From Phragmites australis (taxonomy: Eukaryota > Streptophyta > Magnoliopsida > Poales > Poaceae): DNA of 64,000 bases. The translations under genes were made by a program, and so were the position numbers. The stretch spans positions 31,933,501 to 31,997,500 of the forward strand of contig NC_084929.1 in NCBI RefSeq assembly GCF_958298935.1, in the 5' to 3' direction. Shown here piece after piece: positions 53,280 to 64,000 of the stretch (its first letter is position 1; each line of letters starts with the position of its first letter). The notes under the pieces are model-generated. The model made no database searches, had not been told where the DNA came from, and saw only the letters and a program-made list of their open reading frames with translations.

Positions 53280-53843
53280 TCGGAGGGCCCTGCCTTAACA
53301 CGACGGGCCCTCTCCCGCTTCCTTTCCCTCTCTTCTTCGCGAGCTTCAGCCACGGCGCGCTCCTTCGTTGTCTTCCTCATACGCTTCTCCTCCTGACACT
53401 TGAGTCGTAGTTCCTCTTGTTGTTATTCGTACTCTCGGTGTTCGTATGCTTCCCTTCTCCACGACATGCTCATGTTGACCCATCGCTTCTGATGCTCATT
53501 TTGCTCCATGTCCAGCCATTTCATGAAGTCATAGATAGGTGGAGGAGACTGGACAAATGAAATAAGAGGGGTGATTAGTAAGACAGTGCATGAAATTGTG
53601 TAAAAAGTGCCACATGTGTGATCTATCCCGCTATACCGATGGGTACTAATACGGTCCATATCGAGGTTTATCGTACTAGTAGTTGGCACACATGAAGAAG
53701 TGTAAATCATAAGTATAGGAGATGTCATAGGACTCGTGAAGTCTACACGGGTCACCACACAAGCACATCGGTGGTACAACCCCCTAGAGGATGAAAATCT
53801 CCCAATGTTTCTTCGGTGGGCTTGGTGAAGCTGAGGAAGACAT
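53280..53843 (-). pseudogene. zf-GRF-like transposon-associated protein, broken
   Basis: From ATG 53843 the minus strand reads SSSASPSPPKKHWEIFIL, a TAG, then VVPPMCLCGDPCRLHESYD and LHFFMCANY, another TAG. This matches the Cys-rich start of the repeated grass family with PPPLCxCG...YxMCxNY. Exon 2 (53548-53280) starts after a good acceptor (TTTGTCCAG) and reads PPPIYDFMKWLDMEQNEHQK, then a TAA at 53425-53423 and a long Arg/Glu/Lys coiled-coil tail. At least three stops make it a pseudogene. It faces away from the zf-GRF gene at 54.75 kb. Confidence 0.65.
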
Positions 53844-54099
53844 TGCGCTTGAGAGCGCTGGGGAAGGAATGGTCTATCCATGGTTGAGGGTGGGGTTATT
53901 TATGGTGGTTGGGGGCTGGTGCATAGACTGAGTATATGGCATGGATGGGGGCTGAAGCATGGGATTCTCTTGAAAGTTGGAGAAGTTGTGACATTGATTC
54001 TTGGCATAGATTCCATGTGAAAGCTGTTGTTTGGTGTGGTTATTTCATTCTGCAAAAGTTTAGCAATGATTTATTGTTACCTCTGCATGGAAGGCTGAG

Positions 54100-54625
54100 T
54101 CAGGATAGAGATGTTGTTATTTAATTTATGATTAAATCTCTACCGTGTTGTCACTTTGTATCTAAAGCCTGAGCCTGTAAAGAGGTTTCGTCATTTGATG
54201 GTTAAAGCTGAGTCGTATGGTCACTTCGTCTAAAGCTTGATTCACGACAGAGGTGTTGTCATGTCATGTTTGAAGCTCTGTCGTGTCATCACTTCTTGTC
54301 TAACGGTTGAGTTAGGATAGAGGTGTTGTCATTTAATTTGTGATTAAGGCTCTGTTGTGTGGTCACTTCGTGTCTAAAGCCTAAGTCAGGACAGAGGTGT
54401 TGTCATTTAATGCTCAAAGCTTTGTCATGTGGTCATTTCGTGTCTAAAGCCTGATTCACGATAGAGGTGTTGTCATGTCAGGCTTAAATTTCTGTCGTGT
54501 GGTTACTTCGTATCTAAAGTGTAAGTCACGACAGAGGTGATATGCTGACAGGAAGGTGTTGTCATTTCATGTTAAAGCTGATTCGTTTGGTCACTTCTTG
54601 TCTAAAGCATGACTCGCGATCGATG
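54100..54625. repeat. Tandem repeat, about 70-bp unit, seven copies
   Basis: Units begin GACAGAGGTGTTGTCATTT near 54104, 54177, 54246, 54316, 54390, 54460 and 54530. Each continues AAAGCTCTGTCGTGTGGTCA and CTTCGTGTCTAAAGCCTGA. Copies differ by about 10-25 percent, and the last carries an insertion. The array lies between the two divergent zf-GRF genes, ending 130 bp before the start codon of the plus-strand gene. Confidence 0.9.
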
Positions 54626-54751
54626 TACTGTTTTGGCGGTAGGGTGTGGTTGCAGCAATGTGTGTTTGCAAGTGATGTTGTGAACGACTATAAAAGGCAA
54701 CGCTGAACTACGTATGTTATCCCTGCCCCAAACACAAGACGAAGTAAAGAG

Positions 54752-55211
54752 ATGGCGAGCTCTGGTATGCATACATTTGCTATACCACCGCCGTTGTGCA
54801 AGTGCAGTACTGCATGTGAAATGAAGGTATCCCACGAGCTCGGAACCTATGGGAGGAGATTCTTCTGGTGTTCAAACTTTGATCCTTTGTCCGTGTGTCA
54901 TGGGGTATTTAATTTATGTCATATTTCACATGATTTGACAACTTTTGATCCGGATAGTAACTAAATCGTGCATGCAGTCGTCTATTAGGCTTTCTGACTT
55001 CATAATGTGGATCAACTTCGACATCAAAGCCGAGGACAAGGAATGGGTGAACCTGTTGAAGAAATGGGACATGGAAGACCTCGATATGAAGCGACAAGCG
55101 GAGGAGATGACGGAGAGGTTGAAGAAAATAGGCGAGGACTTTGCGAGGTGGGAGGCAGAGAAAGAAAAGTCGTCTCGTGGGAAGGGTGGTTCAACAAGTG
55201 TAGACCATTGA
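54752..55211 (+). CDS. Small zf-GRF domain protein with coiled-coil tail, 2 exons
   Basis: Exons 54752-54892 and 54978-55211 join GT-AG in phase 0, giving 124 residues. The N-terminal part reads FAIPPPLCKCSTACEMKVSH and GRRFFWCSNFD, a GRF-type zinc-finger pattern (C-x-C near 16-18, then Arg-Arg-Phe-Phe and Cys). Exon 2 gives FIMWINFDIKAEDKEWVNLL, then a charged helix (MKRQAEEMTERLKKIGEDF). GRF fingers bind nucleic acid; short plant versions with a coiled coil are numerous in grass genomes and often linked to transposons, so a host function is uncertain. No stop or frameshift was found. It lies just after a 70-bp tandem array that could contain its promoter. Confidence 0.6.
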
Positions 55212-56042
55212 GTTTGTTACCATCAATGTATTTCACAAAAGGCATTCATGTTCCGTATGCTACATGTGTTGTCAGTTCTGTATGACTAGAAGCAATGTAT
55301 CCCGATGTACTACCTTATCCTAATATAATATTTCATTGTACCATGTTGTCCAAAATTGAATAATTGCACCCTGTCATGTAATGTTATATTCATGTGCGAA
55401 TGGTTTTGATGTGGAAAGTTGCAAGCCAATGATTTATTGCCTGACAGGACAGCACGTAGATACGTTCGAAAGCGGCTAAGTGATGATTTTCACATGTTGG
55501 AAAGAAGTATACTTGGATAGTACGTTAATATAACACACTAACCATCACATGCATTAGACATGAAGGTCACAAATAGTTCATAACATAGTACAGTAATATA
55601 ATACACTAACACATACCTATCGAACTGAGCTAATGTAATGGAAAGGTACACAAAATAAATAGTCATGCAATAGTATGAACAAAATACATTACCTAAGTAT
55701 ACAAGTAAATGAGACTACACCTGACCCCTACCCTATCCCATACCCTGACCCCTATCCTGAACCCTGCCTCTGGCACGCTTTGGCCTGCGTGCTGATGCTT
55801 GAACGGTTGCCTCCTCCTCCTCCCGAGGATGGTCACTGTGGCAAACCTGTGTTGTAGTCTTAATACGAAAAATATCTGCATCATAGCATGCACAAACAAG
55901 TTAGTATTACCACATAATGTGTACTAACTCAGAGAATATGGAGAATACCTAGATCATCTCAAGATAATTATGGAAAGTGCCAATGCAAAATAGCGGAAGA
56001 ATGTTCATTGTACTAGTCAATGTTGTCATGGTAAGATGGTTG
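55212..56042. other. Spacer between zf-GRF and acidic-tail genes
   Basis: AT-rich. A short run of CCCTGACCCCTATCC-like units at 55724-55770 is local and imperfect. No gene is called. Confidence 0.35.
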
Positions 56043-56860
56043 TCATCTCCGAGGTGCTGATGAAAAGTTGTAAGGATGAGTAATAGAAAATATATCATCA
56101 TCTTCAGGGTCATCAGTGTCCTCTGCAGATGGAGGCCACGGAAGGAGAGGTCGTTGTGGTATAAAATTGGCATCGTCGTCGTCGTTGTCATCTTGAGCGA
56201 TCACGATACGAGCACATCCTACTTCATTTTTGGTTGTACGACATCTTGATGTGGTGCGTGAACATCCTCTTATAGTGTTCTTTGAACCTTCTTCTGTATT
56301 GCTGTTGCAACATCGAGTCATTGGTGGCATGAAATTATCATCCTCGTCGTCCTCATCATTTTCTGCTTCAATAGTAGAGGGTGCGCATGTATCCCTTAGT
56401 TTCATTAATCTTCATCGTCTTCTACGCGAACCAGACGTCATACCCCTGCCAAAGAGTATATACATCACCAAGAAGTTTGAAATTTCTTTGTTGATCAACT
56501 ATGCATCTTTCGGGAATGCCTAACGCAAAAGAGGAGTGTTCGAATCAGTGAAAAAAGATAAGTAGAGTGACCAAATAGAAAATAACAAACCTGAATGCGG
56601 GATGCATACCAGTCGGGCGACATCGCTATCCTTCTTTGCCTCCTAGAGAATCCTAGCATAGAAGGATGGTAGGCTAGTTCGCACACCCTGAGGTAACTTT
56701 GACGCCGTTTGTGCAATAGGGCCCTAAGGTCATCGGTGGTTACATGTTGCAGCGGAGCGGTTAACGCAGAACAGAAGGGTCTTGCATGCAATTTGGACAT
56801 GGCTTGGATTAAGTTATTCTCCTTTAAGGAATCATCCTTCCCTCCACACACAACCTGCAA
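56043..56860 (-). pseudogene. Transposon-associated acidic-tail protein (fragmentary)
   Basis: The minus-strand ORF from 56860 contains NNLIQAMSKLHARPFCSAL, then VTTDDLRALLHKRRQSYLRV and MLGFSRRQRRIAMSPDWYAS. A second block, 56405-56043, is acidic and ends with DDDDANFIPQRPLLPWPPS and an Asp-rich tail before TGA. The blocks are separated by a probable intron at about 56420-56590. Repetition in grass genomes and proximity to the plant-mobile-domain gene suggest that both belong to one transposon family. The protein family is not named with confidence. Confidence 0.4.
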
Positions 56861-57215
56861 TGAGGCATTAATTGCTATATCAATCGTTTTTTGTGTCTAT
56901 GGAAAGCTCGTACTAGAAGATACACCTATAGATTTATTGATCTTTGACTGCAATATTTTGGCTCTGTATAAAAGCACGAATCACTTATTATTTAACAAAT
57001 ATTAAAGTAGTATTAAATATCATAATCAATATGTAACATTGCTTAAGAAATAACTAATAAATAAAGTTATGTGTCATAATTATTTGACAAGCATTAAATA
57101 AATTAAAAATAATTACATTAACAATACAATGAATAAGACATAATAGGGATGACTACTACATTAAAGTAAATAGTGCATATGTTATGAACAAGTACAAATG
57201 CATCGAATAACTGCA

Positions 57216-58289
57216 CTAGCTACTCAACGACAACAACGTCGCATGCAATCCCCAGGAGTATAAGCATCTGGTGGGTGCGTGGCCCTCATCCCAGCGGCCT
57301 GTGCTGGCCCCTGCCTCGTGTGCCTTGCCTGTCATCATCATCATCCTCCCATGTGGGACCCCATTGAACGTGTATCCAGACCCGCTAACCCGGCCCTGCA
57401 TGTACCATGACAAAGGATCCTCATGCGTAAGTGTGGACACCCCTAGAACATGCTCTGATGGAGTCCTGTGTGCTGGAGGCTTGCCCTGCTGGTACCACTG
57501 TGAACCCCTAGGTGCATCGGGATATTGGGGGTACTGTCCGCTAAAGAGGTCGGTGAAGCTTACAGCCTACATTGCAGCAGCCCAGTTAAAATCATGTGTG
57601 CCACTCCAGTCAGGTGTCTGCTGCGTGCAGTCAATGACGTCCTCGTGATGAGTTGATGCTGCAAGCGGAGGTATCATCATCGTCTGAGGAAGCTGTGTCC
57701 ACTGAGAAGCCTGTGAACCCAATGTACACTACTTAGGCTCAGGAGCCTGCGTGCACTTCTCGTCCTCAGCACCAGAACGTGACACATGATGCTCCAAAGC
57801 CGAAGGTACCTCTCATGAGTGTGCCCGAACGGGTTCGTCACGGGCACTAAACGAGCGCCTATCGTGGGAGGCACGGGATAGGTCTATGGTTGGTAGGTCA
57901 TACCCCCTCTAACATGGGGCACAATAATCTAGACCACGTATAGTGGACAGGAAGTGGGACCCTCTCATCCTCATGTAGTCCTAGAGAGGGTTCCGATCCT
58001 TCCGCATCAGTAATACAGAGGTTTAACCAATAAAAATAGTTATAAGTGCCGCATCACTTACCACAATATGAAGAAGGCGGACACGATCCTCGGGGAAGGG
58101 TCTGGGGGCCGGCTCTACGAGTCTACTGAGTAAGATGGCACACGTGCGCGGATGGTACCATGAAAGATACTCACAGTACGTGACATCGTCGAATTATCCA
58201 GCAGGAGCAACGACATCCACCGTGGCTGACTCCATCCACCTCTGTATGTGCTCGGTATTCACAGATGCCCAGTCATGCATGCCTCCGTA
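57216..58289 (-). pseudogene. Plant mobile domain (PMD) gene, 3' part, interrupted by an LTR
   Basis: The exon at 58289-58062 reads YGGMHDWASVNTEHIQRWME and then FDDVTYCEYLSWYHPRTC, followed by a good donor (GTAAGTG). This resembles the end of the plant mobile domain (transposase-derived, also called aminotransferase-like). A TAA at 58196-58194 interrupts it. Further blocks down to 57216 are low-complexity and broken by several stops. The 5' part of the gene is missing because an LTR starts at 58290 directly against the reading frame. Confidence 0.55.
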
Positions 58290-60482
58290 TGAGCAACCAA
58301 CCAAATAATATTCAATTAATCATCAGAACGATTATTTACTTAATCACGACTATGATGATTAACCAGAATATCATCCTGATAGCCCCAATACGTGTTTTGT
58401 GCCCAAGATCGAAACACATGCCTTTCCAACATATATTATCACAACACGGCTTAAGAAAGAGCGATTAATTAAATTATATTGCAAGTTCTTAAGCATGCAA
58501 TAATTTAGAATAATTTACATCAAAAGGAAGGTAGGAGGATAAAGAACATATTACCTCCTAATCAAACTAGAAAACTACGTAGCGAAAGATTAACATCTAT
58601 CAACACCAAAAGCGAGGTGAAGCTATATGCCCTTAGGCTCCACCCAAAAACATGCTGCACGAGTAGTTTGCACTACTTATTCCCACGACCTACATCGGCA
58701 GGAATTAAGTAGCCAAACACGAGCTCCTCCTCACCAGCAGAACCTAAAAGAGCAACGTGAGTATAAAGGTACTCACAAGATTTAATCCATAATGAGTACA
58801 TATAATGATCCGACTCTAAGGATTGTGCATTTAAGTCATTAGTAAGGAGTACGCCACAAGATTAAGTAAACTTTTATGCATAAGCAACCTTACCACCTAT
58901 GTCTGAGCACCTATACTTAACTAAAAATATCTTTCTACCATGTAACCAACTACTTGCGCATAATTGTAATTAGAACTATCTCATGTGAACCAAAACCATC
59001 ACCAGCCATGCCCAAGAAACCCTACCAAACACCCCCCAAATTTGGAAACTCTACGAACGATGCGGATGGATAGAAGCATACTCATGACCGAGAACGCGGT
59101 AATTCGAATTGTTTTTACACCCTGAGAGGCCATAACTTTACCCACACGAGTCGGGTCCATCCTCTTGGCCCTCGAGACAACCTTTTTCATACTCGGAATT
59201 ACCCACTTGCATATGCCCCTATGGCACCGGGGTTACTGCGAGCGTGTCCCGGACACCTCTGCCTCCCCGTCACCTTGCTTCTCCTTTATTTTTCTTACGT
59301 GGCATAGGGCCGCAAGGCAAGCGTCAGCACGACGTATGATACTCAGCTCATTTGTCCATTATCTGAATATGTGGTTTGTGCGAAAAGTACTAAAGCCAAT
59401 GACACCGACAGATAGTGCTTAAATGATGTAAATTATCTATGGCATCCAAGCTCATCTCCTGACTTACCCCTAGCACCACCCACATCTCATCTCATCCTCA
59501 CATCTCATACCACCCACATCATTGTCATTGTATTTTGTAAACAATAAGTAAGCCCTAAGCTCGTGACCAACGGTTAAATCATTGCTCGTCTTCTACTGAG
59601 GACATAAGTATTGCTAAGCATTTGGAATAACTCATAAGTTAGACATCAACAATGTTATCAAGGCTGCAAGGATATGGATAATCAACAACTCAAGGTAGAG
59701 GGAATGCAAATCAATATAGGTTCTACACATATAAACCCGACATTGACATCGCTAACAAGAAAACATACAAAAGTGATAACTTATCAGTTTAGACTCCATC
59801 CAAATCAAACTAAATGGTGCAATATGCTAAGATGATTTCCTTACTGCTCCGGCGATTGCCTGAAACTCCTGACACAACACTCACAAAACTATAGTAGATT
59901 GGCGTCGCCTTCACTCACTTGGATCGCCGACGTAACGCTCTCTCAACGAATCAAGAATGCATTGCATAAATAATCAAACGATGGAAAAGTGTGCCTATGA
60001 TGCATGCTTGAACATTGATAGTGTTGTGTTTCGAAAAATATTTGCAAAAGACTACCAAATGATTAGGGTATCAAAGTTTGAAACCTCGGATAAGACAACC
60101 TAAGTGCATATAGCATTAAGTGGTTGGCTGTTAGACCGGTGTTAAAGTGGCGGTCAAACCGCTAACGTGCAGAAGGCTTTAGCCTCTGGCGGTTAGACCA
60201 ACGGCATGTCGACGGTCAGACCACCGTCTGTCTATCAGACCCACCCTAGTGATGGTCAGACCATGAGACCCTATCGGCGCCACTTTGCAAGGCTACCGAC
60301 GAAGGCTTCGGTGAAACCTTCAATCACGAAAGACACCAAAATGCTCTATGAGACTAGTGGAATACTTCTAAAGTGATTTGGATAACATCCATCAAGCTAA
60401 ATTCAAAATACCCTATGGATAAGCCCTAGGCTAGGGTTAAGCTTGGATCTAAATGGAATGGGGATCAATTAGAGCTCGAGAA
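58290..60482 (-). repeat. LTR of the Tekay-like family, reverse orientation, partial
   Basis: The reverse complement matches the terminal part of the LTRs at 17.4 and 63.9 kb (ATTAATCATCAGAACGATTA, ACGTGTTTTGTGCCCAAGAT). The 3' end of the LTR is at 58290 (TGAGCAACC). Further in, at about 60130-60300, it has repeated CGGTCAGACC motifs where the 60.5-64 kb copy has CACCCGAGCACC repeats, showing a different internal minisatellite. No primer-binding site lies next to the terminus, so it is a 3' or solo LTR. Its other end is not visible before the next LTR starts. Confidence 0.7.
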
Positions 60483-63400
60483 TGTCACGTCCCGAAATCC
60501 ATAATTGTGTGTTTTAATCCTAAAACATGCAATTTCAGGTTCATGTTCCAGTTTGGGTCACTGGAGCACTTCACTTTGAGTCAATGAGGTGGGAGAAGGA
60601 AAAACTAAGAGAAATAAAGGAGCTGGAAGCAAGTCTGGACTTTCCTCTAGGTAAATGGGGCCCACTTGGGTGGCAAAATATCTCTCTATAAGTGGGCAAC
60701 AGCTCTCTCTCCCCTCAAACCTGCCCATACGTACTCCTCACCCACTCCACCACATAAGGCTTTTTGAGGAAGCAAGTTGGAGTTGGCTGTCTCTCTCACT
60801 CTCTCTCTTAGGCTCCCTTTTTCCCCTTTTGGATCCCTACCTCTGGGAGCAAGATCAAGGTACGTATGTGGTACTCATGTGACCACCAGCTCAAGGACTA
60901 CTCGTCCATCCAATTCATTTTCAGTTTCCCCGAAGGAATTCGAGTTGGTTCTGAACTTGTTTGGTGTTCTTTGGGAGAAGCAAGGAAGCAGCAGTTTTTC
61001 CTCTCTTCTCCAAGCCATTTTCCGTCGTTTCCTCCTTCAACTGGCGGTCACCAACCTCAGCAAAGGACCTTAGGTGAGTCTGCTAGGCTCCCATGGCAAG
61101 TATGCTCATTTTTGGTTGGATAGATCTTGGATCTGGAACTAGGGTTGCAAAGTTCTTAAAGTTCTACAGTCTGGGAACAAATGAGGATTTATGTGGATTT
61201 GAGTTAGGAATCATGTTGCTAGGCGGTTGAACAAAGTCTAGACCCTGTACACCCTTCTAGGCATTTTTACTTTTGATTTAGAGAGACTCCCAGGTTAGTT
61301 TAGCTCAGTTTTTCCCTTCGTAATGGCTGCTGTTCTGGAGCTGCGCGAGGCTGATTTTACTGTAGCGCCGAGTACTGTTCACCCGAGCACCCCGGGTACT
61401 GTTCACCGAGCACCCCTGATACTGTTCACCGACGACCCCCGGGTACTGTTCACCCGAGCACGGGCGCAGTCACCGCGAGCACTCCCGAGCACCCCGGGTA
61501 CTGTTCACCCGACGACCCCCCGGTACTGTTCACCCGAGCACGAGCTCAGTCACCGCGAGCACTCCCGAGCACCCCCGGGTACTGTTCACCCGACGACCCC
61601 CGGGTACTGTTCCCCCGAGCACGAGCTCAGTCACCGCGAGCACTCCCGAGCACCCAGGGCACTGTTCACCCGACGACTGTTCATCCGAGCACGAGCTCAG
61701 TCACCGCGAGCACCCCCGGGTACTGTTCACCCGACGACCCCCCGGTACTGTTCACCCGAGCACCCCCTGGTACTGTTCACCCGAGCACGAGCGCGGTCAC
61801 CCCGAGCACTCCCGACGACCCCCCGGGTACTATTCACCCGACGACCCCTGGTACTGTTCACCCGAGCACCCCGAGCACCCCCTGTACTGTTCACCCCGAG
61901 CACTCCCGACAACCCCCGGGTACTATTCACCCGACGACCCCTGTACTGTTCACCCCGAGCACCCCGAGCACGGTCGACCCCGAGGACCCCCGGGTACTGT
62001 TCACCCGACGACCCCCGGGTACTGTTCACCCGAGCACCCGAGCACGGTCGATCCCGAGCACCCCCGGGTACTGTTCACCCCGGGTACCCCCGTGAGTACT
62101 GTTCATCCCGGGCACCCGAGCACGGTTTATCAGGCTTTCCTGATAGCTGATAGCTTGTAAAATTCGTAGTTAATTCGTAGGAACTCCAAACTTTTTGAGA
62201 CCACTTGGAAAATTCTGGTTTGGACAGTACGATCTTGGAATAATGTTGTCATGTATTGTGGAGCATATTTTTCTTACATGATCGCATTTCATACATGCTC
62301 ATTACATTGCACGCGTTGCTCTCTGTAGTGAACGTCGATCCGTCGATCCCGGAGGCCGTGGGCGATCGTGAGGCGTCCCACCTTTCTGATTCAGGGCAGC
62401 AAGGCAAGCATCGTTCATATTGCACCGTGTCTACTTGAAATTTTAATATGTTATCTACGCTTATGTATACATTGCATGTGTCGGGTACTGAGTTGGGTAG
62501 AACCTATGCCGATGCATTATCCCATTTCGGTCACGTGTCATGTGTTGTTCCTAGGAGCCTAGTGGTGTCATCGAGGTCTAATTTTAGTTCGCTATGCTTA
62601 GTGGTACTTAGGCTTTCCGGTAGAAGTCGACGACGGCGTCCACCGTTGTCGCGAGCCTAGGACTTATTACTTGTTCGCACTTATGGTTGTGTTGATGATG
62701 AGTCGGTTTGGTGAGTGGTGAGTTGAGACGAGGTGTGGGCGGTGTTAGGGGTGTCATCTGCTCACGAGGAGTCCTCAGGCAGTTCGGGGAGGGAACCCGG
62801 ACACCGTAGACCGCTTGCACCGGTTAAGCACCGATCATCGGTGTAGTCGGCTTTAGCACATACCTTACTCACCACATGCTGATATAATGGTAGGCGAGCC
62901 GATTACCTTCGCAGACGTGGTCATGTGGGCCTCGTCATAGACGGTGTGAGTCCGGTTTGAGTCCGGGCTTTTAGCGGTATTAGTTTGCTCGGGGAGTAGT
63001 TCTAATACCGCCGTGCCGAGCTATGGTTGATCCACATGGTTGGGCCTGGTTGGGAAAGGTTGTCACGGGTACCCCCTTGTGCGCATCTTAGCGGGTGGCA
63101 CAAGCCGTATGGTCCCTGTGTCGTGTGGGTCCAGGAGTATCCCCCTGCAGGGTGTATTATCAGTTCGAACTGCCGCGCTCTCGGTTATGAGCATCGCTAT
63201 CGCTTATCTCCACCGAGCGACCATATTTTGGTCGTAGAGTTTCGATGTGGGTTGTGGCATGGTTGGATTGGGGTGGTTTGGTCGGTATGTGGTTGGTGGT
63301 TTGGTGGGAATGGTTTGCTTTTATACATTTGTTGTTACATATCTGTTTTGATCAGGTGGTTGGCAGGGTTTGAGTCGGTGGTTGGTTAAGTCAGTTGCTT

Positions 63401-63989
63401 ACACCTAGAGTCTAGGTTGCTTACCGCTTAATGAACTTAAACATGTCTTAATCCTTGCTACAGCTTTAAATGCATGATCCTTGGAGTCGAGAATATATAT
63501 ACTCATACTGTGTAAGACTTGCTAGTACCTTCGTACTAAGGGTGCTGCCCTTAAGTTGCTTTCAGGTTCGCAGGTCGGCGAAGATGGGGCAGTGTTCGGC
63601 TACTTTGTGCCTGCCGATCAGGGTGGCGGGCAGGAGTAGCACCTTCTACTCCGAACTCCGGCGCTTTTGGTATGGAGCCTAAGGGCATACGGCTCCATAC
63701 TCTTTTGTTGTATAGGTTTTTCTTCCGCTGCGTATTAGTTGTTGTTGTTCCTATTTTGTTGTAAATTGTGGAAGCAGTTGCTTGTTTAACAATGGTAATC
63801 CAGTTTAATTATTTGCTCTCTATTAAACTGTGTTGTGATATTTGAGTTGGAAGGCATGTGTTCCGATCCTGGGCACAAAACACGTGCCGGGACTACCGGA
63901 ATGGTATTCTGGTTAATCGTCGAGGTTGTGATTATGAATAATGATCCTCCTGATGATTAATTAGAATACTATTTGGACGGTTCCTCACA
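60483..63989 (+). mobile_element. Solo LTR, 3507 bp, Tekay-like Ty3 family, with GAGAA target duplication
   Basis: It starts TGTCACGTCCCGAAATCC and ends GGACGGTTCCTCACA. Exact 5-bp repeats GAGAA flank it at 60478-60482 and 63990-63994. There is no internal coding region, so this is a single LTR left after recombination between the two LTRs of a full element. The length is like that of Tekay-type LTRs. It contains a long GC-rich minisatellite (61370-62130). Confidence 0.85.
61370..62130 (+). repeat. GC-rich minisatellite inside the solo LTR
   Basis: Roughly twenty-five imperfect units built on GGGTACTGTTCACCC and GAGCACCCC, with larger modules CGAGCACGAGCTCAGTCACC. The repeats create long open frames on both strands that are not genes. 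The related LTR at 58.3-60.5 kb lacks this array. Confidence 0.9.
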
Positions 63990-64000
63990 GAGAATAACAG

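Noticed and set aside
54100..54625. Regular repeats resembling a CRISPR array
   Set aside because: Repeats are contiguous and imperfect without unique spacers, in plant nuclear DNA.
55724..55770. CCCTGACCCCTATCC-like units as interstitial telomere
   Set aside because: They do not match the plant telomere unit CCCTAAA and are too few and irregular.
61370..62130. Interspersed repeat units resembling a CRISPR array
   Set aside because: Units are imperfect, overlapping minisatellite modules inside an LTR.
61323..62150. 275-codon open frame rich in Pro, Arg, Ser and Thr
   Set aside because: It is the translation of a GC-rich minisatellite inside a solo LTR; the opposite strand is open too.

Overview
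The window is nuclear DNA of a flowering plant, almost certainly a grass. The genes are split by GT-AG introns. First exons are GC-rich while introns and spacers are AT-rich. The repeats are typical grass repeats: Tekay/Del-type Ty3 and Ty1-copia LTR elements primed by initiator tRNA-Met, Tourist-like MITEs, short Helitrons, CACTA remnants and plant-mobile-domain/zf-GRF transposon genes. The species cannot be named from sequence alone. All identifications come from reading translations and motifs; no database search was run.

Five genes look intact. Left to right they are: a CXC-domain (CPP/TSO1-like) DNA-binding protein (minus, 298-3743, 6 exons); the SRP54 subunit of the signal recognition particle (minus, 5483-10044, 9 exons); a plastid ABC-transporter ATPase of the ABCI10 type (plus, 28832-32242, 5 exons); a short DUF1677 zinc-binding-like protein (plus, 40012-40329); and an organellar single-stranded DNA-binding protein (minus, 41104-42824, 6 coding exons). 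A small zf-GRF protein (plus, 54752-55211) has an open frame but looks transposon-associated.

Broken genes are frequent: a Myb/SANT-like (LIMYB-type) gene at 13.2-14.5 kb, a first-exon copy of MnmA-type tRNA thiouridylase just upstream of the ABC gene, a C-terminal fragment of a grass protein at 35.5-35.8 kb, a small Cys-rich secreted protein at 36.8-37.1 kb, TFIIF-beta (RAP30) at 45.5-50.2 kb with a CACTA/C48-protease remnant in its first intron, a second zf-GRF gene at 53.3-53.8 kb, and a plant-mobile-domain gene at 56-58.3 kb cut by an LTR.

Mobile DNA occupies about half the window. From 16.6 to 27.9 kb lie a deleted Tekay-type element (plus) and a decayed Ty1-copia element (minus), back to back. 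From 58.3 kb to the right end lie two LTRs of the same Tekay-like family. One is a 3.5-kb solo LTR with a perfect 5-bp target duplication (GAGAA), next to an older inverted copy that interrupts a coding exon. Smaller elements with readable ends include a 239-bp Helitron in the CXC-gene intron, a 180-bp Tourist-like MITE whose TTA target site is the SRP54 stop codon, a 104-bp SINE-like insertion with a 10-bp duplication, and two related MITEs at 28.2 and 38.9 kb.

The conserved genes are unrelated housekeeping or regulatory genes and do not form a pathway or cluster. No convincing new biological system was seen. The most unusual features are the MITE/stop-codon overlap, the dimeric minisatellite beside the CXC gene, the divergent zf-GRF pair around a 70-bp tandem array, and the frameshifted Cys-rich secreted gene.
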